A stretch of DNA of 64,000 nucleotides, taken from positions 186,001 to 250,000 of the forward strand of contig JACKAA010000001.1 of NCBI GenBank assembly GCA_020635275.1. The letters are read 5' to 3'. The first letter of the stretch is position 1, and each line of letters opens with the position of its first letter. Source of the stretch: Ignavibacteriales bacterium (lineage in GTDB: Bacteria > Bacteroidota > Ignavibacteria > Ignavibacteriales > Melioribacteraceae). Shown piece by piece: positions 1-7,993 of the stretch. The notes below the pieces were generated by a model, which worked only from the letters and a program-made list of their open reading frames with translations, did not search any database and had not been told where the DNA came from. A program made the translations under genes and the position numbers.

Positions 1-1187
1 TTACTAATTAAATTAAGTAGAACCTGTTCAATTTGATTTGGATCGCCGTAAACCAAAGCTTTACTTAATTTAATTTCTCTTATGAGATAGATTTTTTTCT
101 TTTTAATAAGTGGTTCTAACATATCAATAATATTTTCAACATGTATTACTAAATCAAATTCAGCAAATGTTTTGGATAATTTTTTGCTATGCTTTAGTAT
201 ATTTCCGGTCACTTTGGAGATTTTGTCGATTTGATTATTAATTACTTCAAGATCATCTTGATATGGTTTCAAATTTGAATTATTGTCCGCTTCATAAATT
301 AAATAATCTGTTCTGGACATAACAATTGCCGAATGGTTATTTATATCATGAGCCATTGATGCAGTTAATTCACCCAGAGTCACCATTTTATCAGCTCTCT
401 GTAATTGTTCATAATGCATTTCATCAATTTTTTCACGAGAATCATTTAATTCCTTAGCCATTCTATTGTAATGATAATTTAATATCGAAAATTCATCCCC
501 GCCTTCAGCAGGCAGTCTCATATTTAAATTACCTTTTTCAATAGCATCAAGAGCAAGTATAAAACTATTCAATGGTTTATTAACATATTTATTGAACATT
601 GAATAAAATACAAGCGCCAGAAGAAATATTAAAAGTGTTCCAAGAAAAATTAAATGAAAAGACCCAGTGTAAAAATTTATTTCTGCTTTTGTTAAATCGG
701 TATCTACATCTAAATAAGATATTATCTTATTTTCTCCATGGCAAGGCTGGCAACGTTCTTCAATTATAATTGGCTGAATTGCTTTATAAACATTTGAATG
801 TTTATCCAAATAGACTTCACGTTTATCAATTTTCAATATGTTTTCTTCAACATGTCCTGGAGAAATTATGTTTATACTCTTTCCAATTTCTTTTGGATCA
901 TCAGTATATTTAATAGTGCCTTCTTCATTAAAAATTCTAATATGTTCAATTGATTGATTTTGCGAAATCTGTTCTACAATTTTTTGAATATTTTTTTCAT
1001 CGCCTTTCATCATTGAATCATTGAGACCCTCTATCATCAAATCAATCACAGTTTCAACCATTAAAATTGATCTATCTTGAAAATTCTTTTCAACCTGACT
1101 AAGTAAAAACCAAACAGGAATACCAACACTAAAAATTATAAGAATTATAGAAAGTACTATGAATTTACTTTTAATAGTTTTAAACAT
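1..1187 (-). CDS. Sensor histidine kinase with periplasmic c-type haem motif (3'-truncated by window edge)
   Basis: The frame is open from an ATG at 1187 to the left edge (395 codons), so the C-terminus is missing. In order it shows an N-terminal membrane helix (about residues 7-29), a periplasmic sensor region with a CQPCH haem-attachment motif at residues 146-150, a second membrane helix (about 174-195) and a HAMP-like linker. A HisKA region follows with the phosphoacceptor in MAHDINN (His280), then the start of the ATPase domain (N box, QVLLNLISN) just before the edge. Kinases with a covalent haem in the sensor domain are known and are thought to sense redox state or small ligands; that role here is inference. 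It is divergent from the receiver/cytochrome operon, separated by 249 bp carrying two palindromes. A partner regulator probably lies beyond the left edge. Confidence 0.9.
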   Translation of the reverse strand, partial: MFKTIKSKFIVLSIILIIFSVGIPVWFLLSQVEKNFQDRSILMVETVIDLMIEGLNDSMMKGDEKNIQKIVEQISQNQSIEHIRIFNEEGTIKYTDDPKEIGKSINIISPGHVEENILKIDKREVYLDKHSNVYKAIQPIIIEERCQPCHGENKIISYLDVDTDLTKAEINFYTGSFHLIFLGTLLIFLLALVFYSMFNKYVNKPLNSFILALDAIEKGNLNMRLPAEGGDEFSILNYHYNRMAKELNDSREKIDEMHYEQLQRADKMVTLGELTASMAHDINNHSAIVMSRTDYLIYEADNNSNLKPYQDDLEVINNQIDKISKVTGNILKHSKKLSKTFAEFDLVIHVENIIDMLEPLIKKKKIYLIREIKLSKALVYGDPNQIEQVLLNLIS

Positions 1188-1223
1188 TGTTCCTCATTAA
1201 AGAGAAAGTGAGATTTGCTTATG

Positions 1224-1258
1224 GTGACACTTATGTCGCACAGAGACTAAAATGCCAC
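1224..1258 (+). promoter_or_regulatory. Tandem imperfect palindromic operators, probable activator sites (copy 1)
   Basis: Two 16-bp elements lie 19 bp apart: GTGACACTTATGTCGC (1224-1239) and GAGACTAAAATGCCAC (1243-1258). The same pair, with the same 19-bp offset, recurs at 4672-4706 upstream of the paralogous operon. Each pair sits about 160 bp before the -24 element, a usual position for sigma-54 enhancer-binding proteins. The protein that binds is not known. Confidence 0.6.
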
Positions 1259-1405
1259 ATTAATTTTAATTTATTTTACAAATATTAAATTTTACATCCA
1301 ATTTAATAAAATATTTTTCTTAAAAAAACTTGCAAAACTGCGCAAATTTAACGGTTTTGATAGTATTTAAAATTATTAGGAAAAAATAAATTATGGAATT
1401 TACAA

Positions 1406-1421
1406 TGGCATAACATTTGAC
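1406..1421 (+). promoter_or_regulatory. Sigma-54-type (-24/-12) promoter of receiver/cytochrome operon 1
   Basis: TGGCATAACATTTGAC matches the consensus TGGCAC-N5-TTGC at most positions, with GG-N10-GA instead of GG-N10-GC. Its paralogue at 4852 has the exact GG-N10-GC. The predicted transcription start is only about 5 nt before the ATG at 1437. Confidence 0.6.
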
Positions 1422-1436
1422 AATTATAAAGTAATT

Positions 1437-1817
1437 ATGATCAAAGTATTATTAATATCGGTTGATCAAACTATTAAATTATTTATCCAAGATAACTACA
1501 AGCATTTTCAATTCATTACATTTAATTCAACAAAAGATCCTTTGGATATAATGTCCCAGGTATGTATAACAAACCCATCCGTTTTAATTTTTGATGATGA
1601 TTTTACAAGTCCAAATTCCGAACATCTTCTAAATTCAATTAAGAAAGTTAATCCAAAACTACCAATTATTTTTCTAACATCGAACAGCAGTTTGGAGTTC
1701 GGGCGTATTATTAATTCAATTGGCGTTACATTTTATTTAATAAAACCTCTTTCAAATATTGATTTTTACGAATTTTTAAAATCAAGCATAAAGGAGAAGT
1801 CAGATGTTATTTTTTAA
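1437..1817 (+). CDS. Stand-alone receiver-domain protein
   Basis: This is a single CheY-like receiver of 126 residues with no output domain. The phosphoacceptor strand reads LIFDDDF (Asp53-55), followed by conserved Thr81 (FLTSN) and Lys103 (LIKPLS). Only one acidic residue of the usual N-terminal pair remains (ISVD). It is 24 bp upstream of the nonahaem cytochrome gene at 1842, so the two are almost certainly co-transcribed. It is a clear paralogue of the protein at 4882. No ribosome-binding site precedes the ATG, and the -24/-12 promoter places transcription start nearly at the start codon. Its output partner is unknown; it may be a phosphate sink or bind a protein. Confidence 0.85.
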   Translation: MIKVLLISVDQTIKLFIQDNYKHFQFITFNSTKDPLDIMSQVCITNPSVLIFDDDFTSPNSEHLLNSIKKVNPKLPIIFLTSNSSLEFGRIINSIGVTFYLIKPLSNIDFYEFLKSSIKEKSDVIF

Positions 1818-1841
1818 CCAATTAAATGCCAGGAGAACCGT

Positions 1842-4592
1842 ATGATGAAAAAAAATTGTTATTTACTTTTTATCCTTTTATTATCAGCATCATTGATGTT
1901 TGCGCAGGAATTAAAAGTCGCAACAAATGGTGTATCGCCTAGACAGGCTGCTGATGTTGCCGATGATTATTATGATCTTGCATTTAATGGTTTACAAAAT
2001 GTGGGAACAAACACAAAGGTTTATGTAAAAGGATGGTGGGCAGACTCAACATTAACTGCTCCGGTATGGACGTTAACAACAAAACCAGCAGGATCTGCAT
2101 CAGTACTTGGTGCAACATTAGATGTTGATGAATCAACTCAAATTATCACATTTATACCGGATCTAGTAGGAACCTATAAGATTCAACTTGTTGATGGATC
2201 TGCCTCAGCTGAAATTACAATTAATGCAGGTACTTATTTAGGTGTAAAAGCAGGAGCATTAAATTGTAATACTTGTCACAGTGCTGTGGTTGAAAAATGG
2301 GAAGCTACAGGACATGCTGATATTTTTACTCAAGCAATGGCAGGAACTTTAAGTGATCATTACGGACCAAATTGTGTGCCTTGCCATACTACCGGGAATG
2401 ATCCAAACGCTGACAACAATGGATTTGATGACAGAGATTGGGTATATCCTTCAGGACCGGATTCACTTAATGCAGGAACCTGGGATTTACTTTTAGCTAA
2501 TTCTCCAAATGCTATGCAATTAGCTAATATTCAATGTGAAAGTTGTCATGGACCAGGCAGTCAGCATAATGCAATTACAACCGATTCAAAAATTGTTTCA
2601 AGTTTAGATGTAAAAAATTGCTCAATTTGTCATGATTCAGGTACTCATCATGCTTTTCCGGATCAATGGGAACATTCGGGTGAGGATGCAACAGATTTTG
2701 ACGGCCGCGGATTTCACGGCGGACATGCTATTGGAACATGGGTAGCAAGAGGTGCAAGTGCAGGTTGCGCACCTTGTCATAGTGGTTCGGGTTATGTTCA
2801 ATGGGTTAAAGAAGGAAAACCAATTGATGCTGGCGGATTACCTGCTTCAATTGCAAATGTTCCAGAACCAACTTTAATTACTTGTGCAGTTTGCCACGAT
2901 CCGCATGATAATTCAAAACCACATCAATTAAGATTATCTGATACTCAACTTGGAGATGGTACACCTGTAACCGTAGAATTATATGGAACAGGGGCACAAT
3001 GTATGGAATGCCATAGAAGCCGAAGAGTTGCTGCTGAATATACTAATAATCCAGCAAACGGAAGCTCGCATTTCGGACCGCATCATGGACCGCAATCTGA
3101 TATGCTTATTGGTGCAAATACTCCTGATTTCGGTTTTAAATTACCAAGTTCAGCTCATAACAGAATTCCAAATTCATGCGTAAGCTGTCATATGGCTGGA
3201 GATCATGTAGCTGATGCAGAAGGAAATATTATTCATGTTGGCGGTCATTCATTTAATATGAATGATGCAAATGGTGTAGATCATGTTGAAGCATGCGAAC
3301 CATGTCACGGAAATATTGGAGAATCATTTAAAGATAAGAAATATTTCATGAACAACAATGCAGATCATGATGGTGACGGTGTTGAGGAAGGATTACAAGA
3401 AGAAATTCATGGAATGCTTGAAGAACTAGCATCTTATTTACCGCAAGATGCAGAAGGTAATGTTGATATGAGCTCTAAAACAAATCCGCCGGCAGTATTA
3501 AAAGCAGGTTATGCTTATTTCTGGGTTGAAGAAGACAGAAGTTTTGGTATTCATAATCCAGCTCTCACTGTTTCAATTCTTAAAGCTGCTACTGAATTAC
3601 TGAAATACGGAGCAGATATTGCAGGTGCAATTCAAAGTGTTTCCGATATACCAATGGATCAAGGATTCCAAGTAAGAGTTGTATGGACTAAATTTACACC
3701 TGATGATGGTGTTGCTACTGATCAAATAGAATCATATGTAATTTTAAGAGAAGTAAATGATGTTCCTCCAGGAAATATTCAGAAATATTCATCAATAGAT
3801 GAACTGCCAAATGGAATAACTAAAGGAAATCAATTTTTCTTAGCTGAAGGATTATGGGATGTAGTTGCTGAAATTCCAGCAATGTTATTCGCTGAATATG
3901 CTGCAGTTGTTCCAACTCTTTATAACGATGTTGAAACTACATTTAAAGTTCTTGGAAAAACAGAAGGTGGAGTTATTGCTGAAACTGAACCAATGAGCGG
4001 TACTTCAGTTGATAATCTGGCACCTGCTGTTCCGGGTAATTTAACTGTAAATATTAAGGATACTGGTTTCGAATTATCTTGGGACGAATCAATTGATAAA
4101 GACTTTAAGCATTTTTCAATTTACAGAAGTGTAACCCAAGGATTTACTCCAACTGAGTCAGATTTATTAGCTAATACAATTGATGTTATGTATTTAGATA
4201 ATACAGTTACATCAGGTACTCAATATTTTTATGTTGTTTCTGCAAGTGATTTTTCTGGCAATATGAGTGGATTTTCAAATGAAATTAACGCTATTTTAAC
4301 TGGTGTTAATATGGAAAGCGGAATTCCAACAGAGTATGCACTTAATCAAAATTATCCAAATCCATTCAATCCAAGTACGGCTATTAAATTCTCATTGCCT
4401 GAAGTTACTAATGTTAAACTCACAATTTTTGATGTGACTGGACGTGAAATAACTACTTTAGTCAATAAAGAAATGAATGCTGGATTTTATTCAGTAAATT
4501 GGAATGCTGTAAATATATCATCGGGAATTTACATTTATAAACTTGAAACAAATAGTTTCGTAGATGTAAAGAAAATGATATTATTAAAGTAA
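1842..4592 (+). CDS. Nonahaem c-type cytochrome with FN3-like and T9SS sorting domains
   Basis: A signal peptide ends at about residue 22 (MFAQ). An Ig-like N-terminal region (about 25-130) follows. Nine CXXCH haem motifs lie between residues 142 and 489: CNTCH, CVPCH, CESCH, CSICH, CAPCH, CAVCH, CMECH, CVSCH and CEPCH. A fibronectin-type-III-like domain (about 727-810) and a C-terminal T9SS type A sorting domain from about residue 835 (NYPNPFNPST) complete the 916 residues. The ribosome-binding site AGGAG is at 1831-1835. The layout predicts a surface-anchored multihaem electron carrier exported across the outer membrane by T9SS. The electron donor and acceptor are unknown. The paralogue at 5291 shares all nine haem sites but lacks the FN3 insert. 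Confidence 0.92.
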   Translation: MMKKNCYLLFILLLSASLMFAQELKVATNGVSPRQAADVADDYYDLAFNGLQNVGTNTKVYVKGWWADSTLTAPVWTLTTKPAGSASVLGATLDVDESTQIITFIPDLVGTYKIQLVDGSASAEITINAGTYLGVKAGALNCNTCHSAVVEKWEATGHADIFTQAMAGTLSDHYGPNCVPCHTTGNDPNADNNGFDDRDWVYPSGPDSLNAGTWDLLLANSPNAMQLANIQCESCHGPGSQHNAITTDSKIVSSLDVKNCSICHDSGTHHAFPDQWEHSGEDATDFDGRGFHGGHAIGTWVARGASAGCAPCHSGSGYVQWVKEGKPIDAGGLPASIANVPEPTLITCAVCHDPHDNSKPHQLRLSDTQLGDGTPVTVELYGTGAQCMECHRSRRVAAEYTNNPANGSSHFGPHHGPQSDMLIGANTPDFGFKLPSSAHNRIPNSCVSCHMAGDHVADAEGNIIHVGGHSFNMNDANGVDHVEACEPCHGNIGESFKDKKYFMNNNADHDGDGVEEGLQEEIHGMLEELASYLPQDAEGNVDMSSKTNPPAVLKAGYAYFWVEEDRSFGIHNPALTVSILKAATELLKYGADIAGAIQSVSDIPMDQGFQVRVVWTKFTPDDGVATDQIESYVILREVNDVPPGNIQKYSSIDELPNGITKGNQFFLAEGLWDVVAEIPAMLFAEYAAVVPTLYNDVETTFKVLGKTEGGVIAETEPMSGTSVDNLAPAVPGNLTVNIKDTGFELSWDESIDKDFKHFSIYRSVTQGFTPTESDLLANTIDVMYLDNTVTSGTQYFYVVSASDFSGNMSGFSNEINAILTGVNMESGIPTEYALNQNYPNPFNPSTAIKFSLPEVTNVKLTIFDVTGREITTLVNKEMNAGFYSVNWNAVNISSGIYIYKLETNSFVDVKKMILLK

Positions 4593-4610
4593 TTTCGAAT
4601 ATTTTGCCCA

Positions 4611-4638
4611 AACCCGATCATTTCTGATCGGGTTTTTT
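4611..4638 (+). terminator. Rho-independent terminator after cytochrome operon 1
   Basis: AACCCGATCA, a short loop and TGATCGGGTT form a 10-bp stem followed by a T run. It sits 19 bp after the cytochrome stop codon. Confidence 0.85.
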
Positions 4639-4670
4639 TATACCCTTTTTGAAACAAATCGTTTCTTTAT

Positions 4671-4706
4671 TGTGACATTAATGTCACAATGAGACTTAAC
4701 TGTCAC
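4671..4706 (+). promoter_or_regulatory. Tandem palindromic operators, probable activator sites (copy 2)
   Basis: TGTGACATTAATGTCACA (4671-4688) is a perfect 18-bp palindrome. A weaker copy, GAGACTTAACTGTCAC, follows at 4691-4706. Spacing (19 bp) and distance to the -24 element (about 162 bp) match the pair at 1224-1258. It is not a CRP site, because the TGTGA/TCACA half-sites are 8 bp apart rather than 6. Confidence 0.65.
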
Positions 4707-4851
4707 ATTTAAAAGAGCTCAAAATCATCACTTTTTTCTTTAGAAATATTTACAACAATAACATTAATTAAAAAATCAGCAAAAACGAGTTAAAATGCTG
4801 TTTTTAAACTATTTACTTAAATAGATAAAGACCTCCATTTATTTATTTTTC

Positions 4852-4867
4852 TGGCATAGCAATTGCA
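4852..4867 (+). promoter_or_regulatory. Sigma-54-type (-24/-12) promoter of receiver/cytochrome operon 2
   Basis: TGGCATAGCAATTGCA has the exact GG-N10-GC spacing and a TTGCA -12 box. GG is 29 bp before the ATG of the receiver gene; the distance is 30 bp in the paralogous operon. Confidence 0.75.
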
Positions 4868-4881
4868 AATAAAATATTACT

Positions 4882-5268
4882 ATGTCAAGAATGTTACTAA
4901 TATCAAACGATAACGAACTAAAGACTTACTTAAATTCAACAGCAGAAATTATGAATTGCGATTTTAATTTTTGTAATAGTTCAAAAGATCCAGTTGATAT
5001 TATTTCTGAAATTTTTAGAAAAAACTCTACATTATTAATTCTTGATGATGATTTTATTGCTCCAAACTCAGTTAAAATACTTGAATCAATTAAAAAAGTA
5101 AATTCCAAGTTATCCATAATCTTTATTACATCTGATACAAGTATTGAGTTGGGAAGAAAAATAAATAACATAGGCGTAAAATATTATTTAATGAAACCAA
5201 TTAGTGAAGATAATTTAAAAGAATTTGTAAGATCAGTAAAATCACAAAATGAACAACATATTTTCTAA
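4882..5268 (+). CDS. Stand-alone receiver-domain protein (paralogue of the one at 1437)
   Basis: A CheY-like receiver of 128 residues with phosphoacceptor strand LILDDDF (Asp55-57), Thr83 (FITSD) and Lys105 (LMKPIS), and no output domain. It aligns end to end with the product at 1437, including the N-terminal LLIS motif, which supports the ATG chosen. It precedes the second nonahaem cytochrome by 22 bp and would share its transcript from the sigma-54-type promoter at 4852. As with its paralogue there is no Shine-Dalgarno sequence and the leader is predicted to be only a few nucleotides long. The function is unknown; constant pairing with a cytochrome suggests regulation of its export or expression. 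Confidence 0.85.
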   Translation: MSRMLLISNDNELKTYLNSTAEIMNCDFNFCNSSKDPVDIISEIFRKNSTLLILDDDFIAPNSVKILESIKKVNSKLSIIFITSDTSIELGRKINNIGVKYYLMKPISEDNLKEFVRSVKSQNEQHIF

Positions 5269-5290
5269 TCAACTATATAGGAGGAGCATT

Positions 5291-7378
5291 ATGCTCAAAA
5301 AACTAACTTTAACTATGCTGATTTGCTTTCTATCAATCAGTTTAGTAAACAGCCAGACGATAGAAATTAAACCTTATGGTGTTTCTGCTCGTACAGTAGA
5401 AGCTGATACCAATGATATTTTTGACTTAAAATACAATGGTTTAGCAAATGTGGGAGTTGGAACAAAAATTTATTTAGCTGGAATGGCTGTTGACACAACT
5501 TTTAACAGTCCAAGCTGGAGCATTACTGCACAACCAGCCGGATCTACAGTATCAATTTTAGCTAATGAAGATCTAAATGAAACCACAAAAATTATTGCAT
5601 TAATTCCTGATGTTGCCGGCACTTATAAAATTGAATTTACTGACGGCGGATTAACATCTGAAATAGCAATAAATGCTGCTTTGTATATGGGGATGCCTTC
5701 AGCTGGTCTTTCATGCGGAACATGCCATTCAGAAACACAAGCATTGTGGGAAGGAACTGGCCATGCAAACGCAGTTCAACCATATACAGATGATCCTACA
5801 GGTCATTTTCAAAACAGATGTATGGGCTGCCACACAACTGGATATGACGAAAACGCTACAAATGACGGTTTTGATGATTTTGATTTTGTTTTCCCAGCAA
5901 CTTTAGCTGAAGGAAATTATGATGCATTAGTTACAAATTATCCTGATGCTATGCAAAGAGCAAATGTTCAATGCGAAGCTTGTCATGGACCTGGAAGCAA
6001 TCATAATGGTCAAACAGCCGATTCCAAAATGGTAATGGCTCAAACTATTGCAACTTGTGCTTATTGCCACGATGCTGGAACTCATCATGCAATTCCAGCT
6101 TCTTTTGTTGAGTCTGGTTTAGATGCAACAGAATTTGATGGTCGTGGATTCCATGGTGGTCATCAAGTAGGTGCTTTTGTTCAATCTGCTGGAACCAGAA
6201 ATGGATGTTCACCATGTCATAGTGGTGCAGGATATGTTCAGTGGATTAAAGAAGGACGCCCATCAGATGGTTTAGGTTTACCAGCAGCAACAACTGATTT
6301 ACCAGATGCTACTAATTTTAATTGTGTTACTTGCCATGATCCACATAATGCAGAAAACCCATATCAATTAAGAGCAAAAGAAACAACGTTAGGTGATGGA
6401 ACTGTAATTTCATTTGAAAAATACGGAACAGGTGCTCAATGTATGGATTGTCATAGAAGTCGTCGTCAAGCTTCAACTTATGCAGAAGATATAAGTAATG
6501 GAAGTGCACATTTCGGTGCTCATCATGGTCCACAAGGCGATATGCTTTTAGGTAAAAATGCTCCTGATTATGGTATTGAATTCCCAAGTTCACCTCACGG
6601 TGTTGCCGGCGGTAACGCTTGCGTTGATTGCCATATGGCTGGTGAAAGTGCATTTGATGCAGAAGGTAATTTACTTAATTTCGGCGGTCATACATTTAAT
6701 ATGAACAATGAAGAAGGTGAAGATAACGTTGAAGCATGTGCACCTTGCCATGGTGAAGTTGGTGAATCATTTAAAGAGAAAAAATTCTATATCAATGGAA
6801 ATGCTGATCTAGATGGTGATGGAACTGCAGAAGGATTACAAGAAGAAGTACATGGATTATTAGAAGAATTAGCTCAATATTTACCAAAAGATAATAATGG
6901 AGTTGTTTTAATTCAATCATCAGCAAATTTTGAAAATGCAGCAGATGATAGTTTAACTCCAAGAATTATGAGAGCCGGTTATGTTTACTTCTTTGTTGAA
7001 GAAGATAGAAGTATGGGTATTCACAATCCACAATTTACTGTTGCAATGTTAGATGCTGCAATAAAAGAACTAGATGGAACAACTGGTATTAATTATGAAA
7101 ATAATCAATTGCCATCTGAATACAAACTATCACAAAACTATCCAAATCCATTTAACCCAACAACAGTTATTAATTTCTCAATTCCAGAAAGCGGAAATGT
7201 TAAAATTACAGTTTATGATGCTATTGGTAGAGAAATTGCTCAACTAGTTAACAAAGAAATGCAAGCAGGAAATTACAATATTGATTGGAATGCTGTTAAT
7301 AATGCTGCTGGTATTTATTTCTACAGAATAGAAACAAACAACTTTGTTGCTACAAAGAAAATGGTATTACTCAAGTAG
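5291..7378 (+). CDS. Nonahaem c-type cytochrome with T9SS sorting domain
   Basis: The start is the ATG at 5291, preceded by AGGAGGAG; the frame is open 14 codons further upstream but without a ribosome-binding site. A signal peptide is followed by an Ig-like region and nine CXXCH motifs spanning residues 142-487: CGTCH, CMGCH, CEACH, CAYCH, CSPCH, CVTCH, CMDCH, CVDCH and CAPCH. A T9SS type A sorting domain closes the protein (about 605-695, NYPNPFNPTT). Haem spacing is nearly identical to the protein at 1842, so this is a tandem duplication. It lacks the roughly 100-residue FN3-like module of its partner. The predicted role is a cell-surface electron-transfer protein; its redox partner is unknown. 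Confidence 0.92.
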   Translation: MLKKLTLTMLICFLSISLVNSQTIEIKPYGVSARTVEADTNDIFDLKYNGLANVGVGTKIYLAGMAVDTTFNSPSWSITAQPAGSTVSILANEDLNETTKIIALIPDVAGTYKIEFTDGGLTSEIAINAALYMGMPSAGLSCGTCHSETQALWEGTGHANAVQPYTDDPTGHFQNRCMGCHTTGYDENATNDGFDDFDFVFPATLAEGNYDALVTNYPDAMQRANVQCEACHGPGSNHNGQTADSKMVMAQTIATCAYCHDAGTHHAIPASFVESGLDATEFDGRGFHGGHQVGAFVQSAGTRNGCSPCHSGAGYVQWIKEGRPSDGLGLPAATTDLPDATNFNCVTCHDPHNAENPYQLRAKETTLGDGTVISFEKYGTGAQCMDCHRSRRQASTYAEDISNGSAHFGAHHGPQGDMLLGKNAPDYGIEFPSSPHGVAGGNACVDCHMAGESAFDAEGNLLNFGGHTFNMNNEEGEDNVEACAPCHGEVGESFKEKKFYINGNADLDGDGTAEGLQEEVHGLLEELAQYLPKDNNGVVLIQSSANFENAADDSLTPRIMRAGYVYFFVEEDRSMGIHNPQFTVAMLDAAIKELDGTTGINYENNQLPSEYKLSQNYPNPFNPTTVINFSIPESGNVKITVYDAIGREIAQLVNKEMQAGNYNIDWNAVNNAAGIYFYRIETNNFVATKKMVLLK

Positions 7379-7404
7379 TTAAATGTGTTGTTAATGTGAA
7401 TGAT

Positions 7405-7433
7405 AAAAACCCGGCCAATTGGTCGGGTTTTTT
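7405..7433. terminator. Bidirectional terminator between convergent genes
   Basis: An ACCCGGCCAATTGGTCGGGT stem-loop is flanked by A on the left and T on the right, so it can act on both strands. It overlaps the stop codon of the minus-strand lipoprotein gene. Confidence 0.85.
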
Positions 7434-7869
7434 ATTGCTTAGTAATAACTATATAAGCAGAATAATCAGAAGGTTTGTACTCAATTTGTGTGTTTGGATA
7501 TGGTTCAACTTTTATAAGTTCTATGTTGTAACCAAATATTGTTGAATCAGAATTAGAAAATGATTTATTTGAATGTAAAGAAAACAATATTGAATCAGAA
7601 TTATTGATTAGCTGAAACTGCAGTTCTGCATCACCTTCCCACACACATATTACATCTTCAGGACATCTTGAATCCGTTATTAGTTCATTAAATTCGACTG
7701 ATAGGTTTTCATCTGAATTACTTAATTTTTCTTTATAGTTAATTTGAACAGTATCGGCAAGAGTGAATGATTTTACATTAGGTGATAATATGTTATCAGC
7801 ACAATTTGTAATTATCAAAGATATATTCAACAAGAAAATCGAAATATAAATTTTGCTTCTGATCTGCAT
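7432..7869 (-). CDS. Small lipoprotein of unknown function
   Basis: About 145 residues with a hydrophobic N-terminus and a lipobox-like IITNC, so probably a lipoprotein. A motif DSRCPEDVICVWEGDA lies in the middle; DSRCP...C(V)WxG is a recurrent signature of small secreted or lipoprotein domains of unknown function in many bacteria. The ATG at 7869 is preferred over the TTG two codons upstream because AAGGA lies about 9 bp before it. No operon partner. The two Cys of the motif could form a disulphide, which is inference. Confidence 0.7.
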   Translation of the reverse strand: MQIRSKIYISIFLLNISLIITNCADNILSPNVKSFTLADTVQINYKEKLSNSDENLSVEFNELITDSRCPEDVICVWEGDAELQFQLINNSDSILFSLHSNKSFSNSDSTIFGYNIELIKVEPYPNTQIEYKPSDYSAYIVITKQ

Positions 7870-7940
7870 AAACAAAATCCTTCAATTTACTCTTGGGAAA
7901 ATGTACAAAACGTTTGGATAATAATAAATTGCAAAAAAAA

Positions 7941-7972
7941 AGCGAATGCAAAGTACACTCGCTTTTAATCTC
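7941..7972 (-). terminator. Terminator of the ccm operon
   Basis: On the minus strand AGCGAGTG pairs with CATTCGCT (one G-T wobble) and is followed by a run of T. It is 22 bp beyond the ccmF stop. Confidence 0.75.
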
Positions 7973-7993
7973 AAAAAAATAAATAACAACTTT

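Noticed and set aside
4671..4688. CRP/FNR-type binding site
   Set aside because: The half-sites TGTGA and TCACA are separated by 8 bp instead of 6. The element occurs with a second copy at a fixed distance upstream of a -24/-12 promoter, which fits a sigma-54 activator better.
5249..5290. Upstream ATG for the second nonahaem cytochrome
   Set aside because: It overlaps the end of the receiver gene, has no ribosome-binding site and would precede the signal peptide by 14 polar residues. The ATG at 5291 has AGGAGGAG.
6327..6653. His-rich minus-strand frame within the second cytochrome gene
   Set aside because: Its His/Tyr-rich composition is the shadow of the plus-strand codons on the opposite strand.
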